Shown here one piece after another: positions 33,614 through 42,565 of a stretch of DNA of 58,948 nt. The position numbers and the translations under genes are program-made. The number at the start of each line of letters is the position of its first letter. Positions within the stretch are counted from its first letter, which is position 1. The stretch lies in assembly GCA_021838445.1 (NCBI GenBank), contig JAKCDU010000022.1:1-58948 (forward strand). Reading direction: 5' to 3'. Origin of the DNA: Actinomycetes bacterium. GTDB lineage: Bacteria; Actinomycetota; Acidimicrobiia; Acidimicrobiales; Palsa-688. Under the pieces are notes generated by a model, which worked only from the letters and a program-made list of their open reading frames with translations, ran no database searches and was not told the origin of the DNA.

Positions 33614-34302
33614 ACCTGGTGCCGCCGGTCGCCGACCACCCCGACACTGACGACGAAGCAGAGCCGGCCCCGCAGAGGTGGCCGCGCGCCGTCGCCGAGC
33701 GCTCCACCCGGGCCCACGGCCGGAGGACCCTCGTCAAGGTCCTCGACGCTGCCGAAGCGGAGTTCGCTGCCCACGGCTGGCACGGAGCCCGGATGGCCCG
33801 CCTGGCCAAGCGGGCCGGCACGGCCCACGGTACCGTCTACGCCTACTTCGCCGACAAGGCCGACCTGCTGTTCGCCATGTGGGCCGATGTCGGTCTGGAT
33901 TTGAACTCCATCCTGCAGGAGATGCCGCCTCTGCGACCCGACGCTGACGGTTTCTCGTCGCTGCGTGACTGGGTGGCGTCGGTGTGCGGGTGCTTCCGCC
34001 GGCACGCCGCGGTGTCGCACGCCGTGGGCGAGGCGCTGACCGACGAGGAGAGCCTGCGGGGCGGTAAGGCGGCGCTCAGAGAGCAGCGCCGCGTGCTCGC
34101 CCGCTGGGAGGGTCGAATCCGCGAGTGCGGAGCCACCGGCATCGACCCGGCCATGGCGGCGCTGGCCGTCTACGCCGTCATCGAGGGGGCCAACGAGTCG
34201 GTCTACCGAGGCGAGCTTCTCGTCTCCGAGGAGGAACTGGTGACAGGGATCAGCGAGTTCATCCAAAGGGCCGTCTTCGGATCCGGGTTGGCGCGGGCGT
34301 GA
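33610..34302 (+). CDS. TetR family transcriptional regulator (second of a tandem pair)
   Basis: 230 residues, ATG 33610 inside the stop of the preceding gene. A 40-residue hydrophilic leader precedes the DNA-binding region TLVKVLDAAEAEFAAHGWHG, ARMARLAKRAGTAHGTVYAY and FADKADLLFAM. Similarity to the first TetR is confined to the helix-turn-helix, so they are not a recent duplication. Two co-translated TetR proteins may act on different promoters or as a heterodimer (speculative). Confidence 0.9.
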   Translation: MNLVPPVADHPDTDDEAEPAPQRWPRAVAERSTRAHGRRTLVKVLDAAEAEFAAHGWHGARMARLAKRAGTAHGTVYAYFADKADLLFAMWADVGLDLNSILQEMPPLRPDADGFSSLRDWVASVCGCFRRHAAVSHAVGEALTDEESLRGGKAALREQRRVLARWEGRIRECGATGIDPAMAALAVYAVIEGANESVYRGELLVSEEELVTGISEFIQRAVFGSGLARA

Positions 34303-34375
34303 GGTGCCGCTACCGCGCCGAGCCGCCGACCTCCCTGCGGTTGACGGCCGGGCGGCCCTCGACCAACATGCCAGC

Positions 34376-35269
34376 ATGACCACGCTGGCGTTTGGTGTAC
34401 AGCTCCCCGTGCAGGCCCAGTCGAGGATCATGGCCGACGAGTGGGAGCACGGCGCCGGGCCGGCCGAGATCATGGAAGTGGCGCAGGCCGCGGACAGGAA
34501 CGGCTTCGACTACGTCGGCGTCTGCGACCACGTGGCCATCCCCCGCGACCTGGCCCCGCGCATGACGACCACCTGGTACGACACTGTTTCCACCCTGTCG
34601 TGGCTGGCGGGCGTGACCCGCAGGGTTCGACTGGCCTCGACCGTCCTGGTCGTGGCCTACCGCCATCCGCTGATCACCGCCAAGGCCTTCAGCACTCTCG
34701 ACGCGCTATCTGGGGGCCGGGCCGTACTGGGTGTGGGAGCGGGCCATGTGGCCGACGAGTTCGCGGCACTCGGCGTTCCTTTCGCCCAGCGGGGGAGGTT
34801 GACCAACGACGCCATAGTGGCCATCAGGGCCGCTTTCGGTGACGAGTGGGGGGCCGGCGGCCTCGGCCAGGCGCCGCGTCCGGTCCAGCCGGGAGGGCCG
34901 CCCATATGGGTCGGGGGATCGACCCCGCCGGCCCTGCGCCGGGCCGCCCGGCTCGGGGACGGCTGGCTGCCCCAGGGGCCGCCACCGCAGGGCATGGCCG
35001 CCGCCATCCGGCAGATCCGCGACGACCGTGACGCCGCCGGCCGGGACGGTCCGTTCGCCATGGGGGGGATGACCCGCATATACCTCGGTGAGGCGACGTG
35101 GGAGACCGGTCCCTGTACCGGCGGCGGGCCCGACGAGGTCGCCGCGGCGGTGGCCGAGCAGGCGGGCTGGGGCGTGACCCACCTGCAGGTCAAGTTCCCG
35201 GCCCGCTCGGTCGGGGAGTTGACCGACCAGATGGCCGCCTTCGCCGAGGAGGTCGTGCCCCGCCTCTAG
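34376..35269 (+). CDS. LLM class oxidoreductase, probably F420-dependent
   Basis: 297 residues from ATG 34376. FGVQLPVQ opens the barrel, QAADRNGFDYVGVCDHVAIP is strand 2, RVRLASTVLVVAYRHPLITA and LSGGRAVLGVGAGHVADEF are the flavin/F420 phosphate-binding region, and PIWVGGSTPPALRRAARLGDGW closes the barrel. Actinobacterial enzymes of this kind often reduce or oxidise with F420. The stop shares a CTAG tetranucleotide with the convergent epimerase gene. Confidence 0.87.
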   Translation: MTTLAFGVQLPVQAQSRIMADEWEHGAGPAEIMEVAQAADRNGFDYVGVCDHVAIPRDLAPRMTTTWYDTVSTLSWLAGVTRRVRLASTVLVVAYRHPLITAKAFSTLDALSGGRAVLGVGAGHVADEFAALGVPFAQRGRLTNDAIVAIRAAFGDEWGAGGLGQAPRPVQPGGPPIWVGGSTPPALRRAARLGDGWLPQGPPPQGMAAAIRQIRDDRDAAGRDGPFAMGGMTRIYLGEATWETGPCTGGGPDEVAAAVAEQAGWGVTHLQVKFPARSVGELTDQMAAFAEEVVPRL

Positions 35270-36198
35270 CGGGGCGGCTGGCCGGCGGGCGGCGGTCCGC
35301 CGTGGCGGTGTTCCCAGGTACGCCTCAGGCCCTCGTGTAGGCCGACCCGGCACGGTCCCGTCAGGGCCCGGCGGCGGCTCACGTCGGCGACCGAGCCGCG
35401 CAGGGTGTTGGGTGTCTCGGTGACCACCACATCGGGCTGCACCCCGCACAGCTCACCCATGATCCGGGCCCACTCCTGCACGCTGACGGCCTCGTCCCCG
35501 GCCCAGTTGAGGACGGTCGCCGGGACGGTGGCGGCGTCGAGGAGAGGGGCGACCTGCTCGTTGATGTCGTCCTCGAAGATGGGGCTGTACATGCACGGGT
35601 CCCACCTGGTGTGGACCGGCTGGCCGACGGCCACCGCATCGAGGTGGTAGGCGGGCAGACCCCCGTTGGGGCCGTAGGAGGCGTTCATGCGGGCGATGGT
35701 CACGGGCAGGTCGAAGGCCCGGGCGCAGAATCGGGCGACGGCCTCCTCGGCGATCTTCGATACCGAATAAGTGGGGGTCACCGCCGAGTTGACGTCCCCC
35801 AGGGCGTCGGCCTCGACGAAGACATGGTGGGGGTCGGGTTGAGGTCGGTACACCGAATGGGTGGACATCACGAGCACCGCCTTGGCCTTGCGGCAGTGGG
35901 CCAGGAGCATGCCGGTGCCCTCGGCGTTGACCCGCAGGGCGTGGTCGTAATCGGCTCCGGACATGTGGGCCGCCAGGTGCACGACATGGGTGAAGTCGTC
36001 GGGCAGGTCCGTGAGGTCATCCACGCCCAGCTCGGCCCGGAACGGGATGATCCCGGCGTCTTCCAGCCTGCTTCGGTCGGACGCAGCGCTGAAGCGAGCC
36101 AGGCCCCACACCTCGTTGGTGGCGGCCAGGTGGGTGGCGAGGGGCCACCCGATCTGGCCCGCCGCACCCGTCACGAGAATCTTCTGATCGGACAGCAT
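35266..36198 (-). CDS. NAD-dependent epimerase/dehydratase
   Basis: 310 residues from ATG 36198 (GTG 36210 in frame). KILVTGAAGQIGWPLATHLA is the Rossmann TGxxGxxG motif, HVVHLAAHMSGADYDHALRV and VMSTHSVYR carry the catalytic Ser/Thr region, YSVSKIAEE the Tyr-x3-Lys pair, and ARMNASYGPNGG the substrate loop. It belongs to the extended SDR family; sugar or sterol-like substrates are possible. It diverges from the cyclase gene. Confidence 0.83.
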   Translation of the reverse strand: MLSDQKILVTGAAGQIGWPLATHLAATNEVWGLARFSAASDRSRLEDAGIIPFRAELGVDDLTDLPDDFTHVVHLAAHMSGADYDHALRVNAEGTGMLLAHCRKAKAVLVMSTHSVYRPQPDPHHVFVEADALGDVNSAVTPTYSVSKIAEEAVARFCARAFDLPVTIARMNASYGPNGGLPAYHLDAVAVGQPVHTRWDPCMYSPIFEDDINEQVAPLLDAATVPATVLNWAGDEAVSVQEWARIMGELCGVQPDVVVTETPNTLRGSVADVSRRRALTGPCRVGLHEGLRRTWEHRHGGPPPAGQPPR

Positions 36199-36264
36199 CC
36201 CAGCGGTCACCCCCTCTGGTCGCCGGTCTACCAGCAAAGGACCGTCCGCTCAAGCTTCGACGCA

Positions 36265-36293
36265 TTGAGAGCGCCGCGAGACAGAGCTATCAT
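36265..36293 (+). promoter_or_regulatory. strong sigma70-like promoter of the cyclase gene
   Basis: TTGAGA (36265-36270) and TATCAT (36288-36293), each five of six to consensus, are 17 bp apart. The predicted start of transcription (~36300) lies at the base of the hairpin at 36302-36323, leaving a ~47-nt leader before ATG 36347. Confidence 0.6.
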
Positions 36294-36301
36294 TTTGCCA
36301 T

Positions 36302-36323
36302 TCCCCGACGGTCCCGTCGGGGA
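36302..36323 (+). promoter_or_regulatory. 10-bp perfect stem-loop at the 5' end of the cyclase transcript
   Basis: TCCCCGACGG (36302-36311) and CCGTCGGGGA (36314-36323) form a perfect inverted repeat with two central bases. It directly follows the promoter and precedes GGAGGGGGG and the ATG. It could protect the mRNA 5' end or be an operator just downstream of the -10 box. It is not a terminator, because a gene follows. Confidence 0.6.
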
Positions 36324-36346
36324 GTGCGCTGCTTGGAGGGGGGTCC

Positions 36347-37261
36347 ATGGCTGTCGCAGACGAAGCCGATCAGGAAACCACCAATTGGGGTCGATGGGGG
36401 GACGACGACGAGCGGGGCGCGCTGAACCTGCTCTCACCTGAGATCATCCTGGCGGCCGCCGCCTCGGTCACCCGGGGGAGGGTTTATCCGCTCGGCATCC
36501 CGATCCAGCCCGACGGCGTCCCGTTGCTCGACTACCGGGGCAAGCCGATGCGCCTGACCCTGCAGGACAGCACCGACGAGGGTATCTACGACGTCTACGG
36601 CGCCAAGCCGGGCACGGGAGCGCACGAGGACGTGATGATCTTCGCCTCCCACACCACCTCCCACATGGATGCGCTGATACACGTCTATGAGGACGGCCAT
36701 CATTACAACGGGGTGCCGAGCGGGGCCATGAAGGCCCTCGGGGGTGCGACCCGCCTGGGTATCGAGAAGGTCGGAGGGTTCGCCTCGCGCGCCGTCCTGC
36801 TGGACATGGCGCGCCACTTCGGTGATCCCCGCTGGGTCGAGCCGGGTCGCAACATCACCGGCGCCGATCTGGGCGCCGCGGCGGACGCCCAGGGTGTCGA
36901 GGTCCGCGCCGGCGACGTGGTCCTCATCCGGACCGGCTATCTGCAGATGTGGTTCGAGCTGGGTGGCGAGACCGGCTTCGCCCAGCCTGGTATCGGGCTC
37001 GACGCAGCCGATTGGCTGGCCTCGCGCGACGTCGTCGCGGTCGGGTCGGACAACGCCGCGGTGGAGGTCATCCCCTTCGACGAGAACGACTTCCTGGCCG
37101 TGCACAAGGTTCTCCTGGTGCGGCGCGGCATCTACATGCTCGAGTTCCTCGATCTTTCGGCCCCGGCGGCCGACGAGTCCTGGGAGGGGCTGCTCGCGGT
37201 CGCTCCCCTCAAGGTGACGGGCGCAACCGGCAGTCCGGTCAACCCCATATTCATCAGCTGA
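36347..37261 (+). CDS. cyclase-family metal-dependent hydrolase (kynurenine formamidase-like)
   Basis: 304 residues, ATG 36347. NWGRWGDDDERGALNLLSPE and the metal motif HTTSHMDALIHV (family HGTHxDxPxH variant) identify the PF04199 cyclase fold. GDVVLIRTGYLQMW, GIGLDAADWLASRDVVAVGSDN and HKVLLVRRGIYMLEFLDL follow as in isatin hydrolase-type members. Reactions in the family are hydrolytic ring or amide openings. The LLM enzyme 58 bp downstream and the acyl-CoA synthetase after it suggest ring opening followed by CoA activation. Confidence 0.87.
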   Translation: MAVADEADQETTNWGRWGDDDERGALNLLSPEIILAAAASVTRGRVYPLGIPIQPDGVPLLDYRGKPMRLTLQDSTDEGIYDVYGAKPGTGAHEDVMIFASHTTSHMDALIHVYEDGHHYNGVPSGAMKALGGATRLGIEKVGGFASRAVLLDMARHFGDPRWVEPGRNITGADLGAAADAQGVEVRAGDVVLIRTGYLQMWFELGGETGFAQPGIGLDAADWLASRDVVAVGSDNAAVEVIPFDENDFLAVHKVLLVRRGIYMLEFLDLSAPAADESWEGLLAVAPLKVTGATGSPVNPIFIS

Positions 37262-37318
37262 TCGCAGTCTTCGTTTCAACGCCTACCGTTTGGCGCCCCG
37301 AGAAAGGACCTAGTCATC

Positions 37319-38458
37319 GTGGAGTTCGGACTTTTCATTCAGATGTACACCCCGCAGTTCCGCCGGGACGTGGACCCCGACGCCGAGCACCACGCCTTGA
37401 TGAACGAACTGGAGCTGGTCCAGGCGGCGGACCGGGCCGGTTTCAAGTACGTGTGGGTCACCGAGCACCACTTCCTCGACGAGTACTCGCACCTGTCGGC
37501 CAACGACGTGGTGCTCGGGTACCTGGCCCACGCCACTGAGCGCATCCATCTGGGCTCGGGCATATTCAACCCGCTGGCCCAGGTCAACCACCCGGCCAAG
37601 GTCGCCGAGAGGGTGGCCATGCTCGACCATCTCTCCGGGGGCCGCTTCGAGTTCGGCACCGGCCGGGGAGCCGGGAGCCACGAGATCCTGGGGTTCTTGC
37701 ACCGCGACGGGGTCACCGACACGACGGCGACTCGGGCCATGTGGGAGGAGACCATCGGTGAGTTCGCCAAGATGTTCACCCAGGACGAGTACGAGGGATT
37801 CGAAGGCAAGTGGTGGTCGCTGCCGCCGCGCAAGATCCTGCCGAAGCCCTGGAAGAAGCCTCATCCGCCCATGTGGTACGCCGCCGGTAACACGAGCAGC
37901 TACGCCATGGCGGCCCACAAGGGTCTGGGGGTACTGGGATTCTCCATCGGTGATATCGATCAGTTGGCCCCGGTCATGGAGGTCTACAAGAAGGAGGTCG
38001 CCAACGCCGAGCCGGTAGGAGCCTTCGTCAACGACAACATCATGGTGACCTCCACAGCCTTCGTCTCCGAGGATCGGGAGAGGGCCTACCAAGCGGCGGT
38101 CAGCTCGTCCATGAGCTACCTGCAGAGCAACGTGTTCCGCTACCACGACACCTTCCCCCGGCCGGAGGAGGTTCCGGCCTGGCCCGGTCTGATCCCTCCC
38201 GACACCCGCGAGTCGATCGAGATGCAGGCGGCGGGCGGGCTGGTGGTCGGCGATCCGGACGACGCATTGGAGACGTGCCGCAAGTGGGAGGCCGCCGGCG
38301 CCGACCAGCTGGTCTTCGGGGTGGGGATGTCCGAGCAGGCCGAGATGCTCGAGACCATCCGCTTGATGGGGGAGCACGTGATCCCCAAGATCGACAAGGA
38401 CCCGGTGCACCGCACCACCCGCATGCGCGAGGGGGCGGCGACCCACCAGAGCGCCTGA
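37319..38458 (+). CDS. LLM class flavin-dependent oxidoreductase, alkanal-monooxygenase-like
   Basis: 379 residues from GTG 37319 with AGAAAGGA upstream. FGLFIQMYTPQ, LVQAADRAGFKYVWVTEHHF, IHLGSGIFNPLAQVNHPAKV, LDHLSGGRFEFGTGRGAGSH and PPMWYAAGNTSSYAMAAHKG are those of the bacterial luciferase-like FMN monooxygenase branch, here without a separate beta subunit or reductase nearby. It could insert oxygen into a ketone (type II Baeyer-Villiger) or an alkane-like substrate. Followed 5 bp later by an acyl-CoA synthetase. Confidence 0.87.
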   Translation: MEFGLFIQMYTPQFRRDVDPDAEHHALMNELELVQAADRAGFKYVWVTEHHFLDEYSHLSANDVVLGYLAHATERIHLGSGIFNPLAQVNHPAKVAERVAMLDHLSGGRFEFGTGRGAGSHEILGFLHRDGVTDTTATRAMWEETIGEFAKMFTQDEYEGFEGKWWSLPPRKILPKPWKKPHPPMWYAAGNTSSYAMAAHKGLGVLGFSIGDIDQLAPVMEVYKKEVANAEPVGAFVNDNIMVTSTAFVSEDRERAYQAAVSSSMSYLQSNVFRYHDTFPRPEEVPAWPGLIPPDTRESIEMQAAGGLVVGDPDDALETCRKWEAAGADQLVFGVGMSEQAEMLETIRLMGEHVIPKIDKDPVHRTTRMREGAATHQSA

Positions 38459-38463
38459 GCCGC

Positions 38464-40080
38464 GTGACGACCGCGCCGACCGCGACCCCTGCCGACCGGG
38501 AGGGGCACCTCGCGGCGAGCGGGCCCATCCAGGGGGCCGCCACCTTCTGGGAGCTCATCGAGCGACGAGCCGACCGGTCCCCGCAGGCCCGGATGCTGGT
38601 GGACGAGCAGGACCGGGAGCTCACCTACGGTGAGTTGAGGGACGCCGCCTCGTCCACGGCCGCCGGCCTGGCCGAACTGGGGGTGGGCCCCGGCTCCGCG
38701 GTGTCGTGGCAGATGCCGAGCACCATCGACACCGTCGTGGTGATGGCCGCGCTCTGCCGGCTCGGAGCCCTGCAGAACCCGATCATCCACCTGTACCGCG
38801 AGCGCGAGGTCGGCTTCGCCCTGACCCAGACCGGCGCCACCCACCTGATCGTCCCCGGTGTGTGGCGCGGCGTGGACTACGTCGACCTGGCCCGGCGGGC
38901 GTGCGGGACCAATCGGGACCTGCCCGTAATCGTGGACCTCTCGGCCGGCCACCCGTGCGGTGATCCGGCGGCACTCCCTCGGCCCCCGGCCGCCGCCGCC
39001 TCCGACGACGAGGCTCCGGTGCGGTGGATCTTCTACACGTCGGGGACCAGCGCCGATCCCAAGGGGGTCTGCCACACCGACCGCACGCTGATCGCCGCCG
39101 GCTGGGGGCTGGTGGTGGCCTCGGGCAACGGGCCCGACGACGTGGGCACCATCGCCTTCCCCATCGCCCACATCGGCGGCGTAGACGCCCTGGCCAGCAT
39201 GCTCATGATCGGTTCGTCGGCGGTGATGGTCGAGGCCTTCGACCCGTCCACGACCATCCCCCTGTTGCGCCGTCACGGGGTCACCCGCTTCGGCGGAGGA
39301 CCGGCGTTCTACCTGGCCTGCCTGGCCGAGCAGCGCAAGAATCCCGGCCAACCGATCCTCCCGGCCCTGCGCTCCATGTCCGGTGGGGGCGCCCCGAAGC
39401 CGCCGCAGCTGCACTTCGAGGTCCGCGACGAGATCGGGGGTCGGGGGATAACCCATGGGTACGGGATGACCGAGGTGCCGATGATCGCCTCGGGCCGCGT
39501 CGACGACAGCGACGAGCAGTTGGCCTACTCCGATGGCGCGCCCGTGGAGGGCGCGCTCATCCGCATCGCCCGCCCGGACGGCACCGACGCAGCCGTGATG
39601 GAGGAGGGGGAGATCAGGGTCAAGGGCCCGATGGTCTTCCGGGGCTACACCGACGCCGCCCTCACCGCCGAGGCCTTCGACGCCGACGGGTGGTTCCGGA
39701 CGGGCGATCTGGGCCGGTTGCGGCCCGACGGCCACGTGCAGCTCACCGGCCGGCTGAAGGACGTCATCATCCGCAAGGGGGAGAACATCAGCGCCAAGGA
39801 GGTAGAGGATCTCCTCTACACCCACCCGGCGGTGGCCGACGTGGCGGTGTTCGGGATCCCGGACCCGGCGAGGGGCGAGATGGTCTGCGCAGTGGTCGAG
39901 TGCAAGCCGGGCGCCGGGCTGACCTTCGAGGAGATGACCACCTTCCTCCGAGGCGCCGGGCTCATGGTGCAGAAGATCCCGGAGATGCTGGAGGTGCGCT
40001 CGGGCCTGCCGAGGAACGCCACGGGCAAGATCCAGAAGAAGGACCTGCGGGCCGAGTACGTGGCCCGCCTGACCGACTAG
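38464..40080 (+). CDS. AMP-dependent acyl-CoA synthetase
   Basis: 538 residues from GTG 38464, five bases after the LLM stop. FYTSGTSADPKGVCH is the P-loop-like motif, GYGMTEVP near 335 the adenylate loop, WFRTGDLGRLRPDGHVQLTG and RLKDVIIRKGENISAKEVED the hinge region, and ATGKIQKKDL the catalytic Lys. It activates a carboxylic acid via an acyl-adenylate to the CoA thioester; the closest text is of the cyclohexanecarboxylate/medium-chain-type ligases. Substrate presumably produced by the cyclase or LLM enzyme upstream. Confidence 0.9.
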   Translation: MTTAPTATPADREGHLAASGPIQGAATFWELIERRADRSPQARMLVDEQDRELTYGELRDAASSTAAGLAELGVGPGSAVSWQMPSTIDTVVVMAALCRLGALQNPIIHLYREREVGFALTQTGATHLIVPGVWRGVDYVDLARRACGTNRDLPVIVDLSAGHPCGDPAALPRPPAAAASDDEAPVRWIFYTSGTSADPKGVCHTDRTLIAAGWGLVVASGNGPDDVGTIAFPIAHIGGVDALASMLMIGSSAVMVEAFDPSTTIPLLRRHGVTRFGGGPAFYLACLAEQRKNPGQPILPALRSMSGGGAPKPPQLHFEVRDEIGGRGITHGYGMTEVPMIASGRVDDSDEQLAYSDGAPVEGALIRIARPDGTDAAVMEEGEIRVKGPMVFRGYTDAALTAEAFDADGWFRTGDLGRLRPDGHVQLTGRLKDVIIRKGENISAKEVEDLLYTHPAVADVAVFGIPDPARGEMVCAVVECKPGAGLTFEEMTTFLRGAGLMVQKIPEMLEVRSGLPRNATGKIQKKDLRAEYVARLTD

Positions 40081-40113
40081 CCCCGGCGGACCGAGCGCAC
40101 CCTCACACCCCGG

Positions 40114-42417
40114 TCAGCTGGTGGCCGCCCGGATGGCCCGCCATACCCGCTCGGGGGTGCAGGGCATGTCGATGTGATTGATCCCGAGGTGCGACACGGC
40201 GTCCACGACGGCATTCTGGATGGCCGGCGTGGAGCCGATGGTGCCGGACTCACCGATCCCTTTGGCCCCGAGCGGGTTGCGGGGGCTGTCGGTCTGGGTG
40301 TTGGACGTCTCGAAGCTGCAGAACTCCGACGCCGCCGGGATGAGGTAGTCCATCAGGTTCCCGGTCAGCGGGTTGCCGGCCTCGTCGTACTGAACCCATT
40401 CGAACAGGGCCTGGGCCGCGCCCTGGGCGATACCGCCGTGCTGCTGGCCTCGGACCAGCAACGGGTTGAGGATACGCCCGCAGTCGTCGACGGCGACGTG
40501 GCGGACCATGCGGACCCCGCCCGTCTCGGTGTCCACCTCCACCACCGACACGTGGGCGCCGAAGGGGAAGGTGGAGTTGCCGCCGTCGAAGTCCCCCTCG
40601 TGGCGCAGGACGCCCGGCTCCATGCCCTCGGGCAGCTTGGCTGCGTCCTTCGAGGCGGCGGCCAGGTCGGCCCAGCTGACCATCCGGCCGGGGACGCCGG
40701 CCACGTGCAGGCCGCCGTCGCCGGTGACGATGTCGTCGGCGCTGGCCTCGAGGGTGTGGGCGGCGATCTTGCGGGCCCGGTCCAACACCTGCTCGGACGC
40801 CGCCAGGACGGCGTTACCCGCCGTCTGCAGGGACCGGGACCCGAGGGTGCCGGCCCCACGGGGAACCGCCGCGGTGTCGGAGTTGACGAACTTGATCTTC
40901 TCCATCGGTATGCCGAGCACCGAGCTGGCGACCATGGCGAAGGCCGTGTGGTGGCCCTGCCCGTGGACGCTGGTGCCGGCGGCGATGGTCGCCGTGCCGT
41001 CGTCGTTGATCTCGGTCGCTCCGTACTCGGTGTGCAGACCGAGCGGAGCGGTGACCTCGACGTAGGCCGAGACCCCGATCCCGAGCAGCTTGGTGTCGCC
41101 CGCCTTGCGGCGGCGCTCCTGCTCGGCCCGCAGGCCCTTGTAATCCGAGGCCTCGAGCACGGCGTCGAGGGCCTTGGCGTACTCACCGGAGTCGTAGGAG
41201 GCGCCGGTGATGGTGGTCACCGGGAAAGCCGCCGGGTCGATGAAGTTCCGGCGGCGGATCTCGGCGGGGTCCATCCCGATCTGGTCGGCGGCCACGTCGA
41301 GCACCCGCTCGATGAGCTGGGTGGCCTCGGGCCGGCCGGCTCCCCGGTAGGCGCCGACGGTGGTGTTGTTGGTCACCACGCTGGTGGCGTTGAAGCGGAC
41401 CTTGGGGATGTCGTACACGCCGACCGACATCATCTGGGTGAGCATGGGCAGGATGGCCCCGATGGCCGGGTAGGCGCCCGCTGCGGCGGTGACGCTGGCG
41501 TCCAGACCGACGATGCGCCCCTCACCGTCGAGACCGAGGGTGGCCTTCATGGCGAAGTCCCGTCCGTGGACCAGCGAGACCATGTCCTCGGAGCGGTCCT
41601 CGATCCACTTGACCGGCCGGCCGAGGGCGCGGGCCGCGGCCGCCGCCACCAGGTACTCCACGTACACCGCCGCCTTGGGCCCGAACCCGCCACCCACCCA
41701 CGGGCAGACGATCCGGACCTGAGCCGGTTCCAGCCCGAGGGCTCCGGCCACCGCCGGCTGCACCGAGTGCGGCGCCTGGTGCGACAGCCAGCAGGTGATC
41801 CCGCCGTCGGGCTCGCCGGGAATGGCCAGGCACCCGTTGGGCTCCATGGGAACCCCGGCCAGGCGCTGACTGACCATCTCCACCTCGGCCCGCACCTGGG
41901 CCCCCTCGAGGGGGTCCTCCTCGCCGAAGGTGGTGTTGAAACATACGTTGCTGCCGGCCTCGGGGAAGATGACCGGGGCGTCGGGAGCGGCGGCGGCGAG
42001 GGGGGTGACCGCGACGGGCAGGGGGTCGACCTCGACCACGACGGCTTCCGCCGCGTCGTAGGCCTGCGCCGAGGTCTCGGCCACGACGGCGGCCACGATG
42101 TCACCGACGAAGCGGACCCGCTCGCCGGCGAAGATGGGCCGGTTGAACGTGGGGGGCAGCATCGGGAACCCCTGGAAGGGGGCCAGGCCGAGGTCGTCGC
42201 CCGCGGCGCTGTAGACGGCGACCACCCCGGGCATGGACCGGGCTTCGTCGACGTCCACCGACACCACGGTGCCGTGGGCCACGTTCGAGCGGACGAAGAC
42301 GACCGTAGCGGCGTCGGCCGACTCGAGGTCGGCTACGTACTTGCCGGCGCCGGTGAGGAGCGTGGGGTCCTCCAGGCGGACAACAGAATTACCGAGGATG
42401 GAACCGGACTCGGACAT
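40114..42417 (-). CDS. solitary xanthine/CO-dehydrogenase-family molybdenum large subunit
   Basis: 767 residues from ATG 42417 (GGGGG upstream). GNSVVRLEDPTLLTGAGKYV starts the N-domain; GGGFGPK, VGAYRGAGRPEA, VHGQGHHTAFA and GAKGIGESGTIG are the molybdopterin-cytosine-dinucleotide and active-site segments, the last with the catalytic Glu. The loop AYRGAGR is that of form II CoxL-like proteins, lacking the Cys of true CO dehydrogenases. The usual FAD (CoxM) and [2Fe-2S] (CoxS) subunits are absent from both sides. It probably hydroxylates an N-heterocycle or aldehyde, with partner subunits elsewhere, or has lost activity. Confidence 0.88.
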   Translation of the reverse strand: MSESGSILGNSVVRLEDPTLLTGAGKYVADLESADAATVVFVRSNVAHGTVVSVDVDEARSMPGVVAVYSAAGDDLGLAPFQGFPMLPPTFNRPIFAGERVRFVGDIVAAVVAETSAQAYDAAEAVVVEVDPLPVAVTPLAAAAPDAPVIFPEAGSNVCFNTTFGEEDPLEGAQVRAEVEMVSQRLAGVPMEPNGCLAIPGEPDGGITCWLSHQAPHSVQPAVAGALGLEPAQVRIVCPWVGGGFGPKAAVYVEYLVAAAAARALGRPVKWIEDRSEDMVSLVHGRDFAMKATLGLDGEGRIVGLDASVTAAAGAYPAIGAILPMLTQMMSVGVYDIPKVRFNATSVVTNNTTVGAYRGAGRPEATQLIERVLDVAADQIGMDPAEIRRRNFIDPAAFPVTTITGASYDSGEYAKALDAVLEASDYKGLRAEQERRRKAGDTKLLGIGVSAYVEVTAPLGLHTEYGATEINDDGTATIAAGTSVHGQGHHTAFAMVASSVLGIPMEKIKFVNSDTAAVPRGAGTLGSRSLQTAGNAVLAASEQVLDRARKIAAHTLEASADDIVTGDGGLHVAGVPGRMVSWADLAAASKDAAKLPEGMEPGVLRHEGDFDGGNSTFPFGAHVSVVEVDTETGGVRMVRHVAVDDCGRILNPLLVRGQQHGGIAQGAAQALFEWVQYDEAGNPLTGNLMDYLIPAASEFCSFETSNTQTDSPRNPLGAKGIGESGTIGSTPAIQNAVVDAVSHLGINHIDMPCTPERVWRAIRAATS

Positions 42418-42565
42418 TTGGCGAGAACCCCCTGTGGGTGAACGACTTGGTGAAGGCGGCCACAGGGACCCTACCGAACTGGCAGCCCCACCGCTCGGAG
42501 GGTGCCGTTGGCGGCGGCTAGGGTCTCCCGGGCACTGGAACGCTACGGAGGGAAAGGGACCGGCG

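Noticed and set aside
40174-42441. 755-residue frame antisense to the CoxL-like gene
   Set aside because: Composition is repetitive and matches no fold; the opposite strand is a clear molybdenum hydroxylase.
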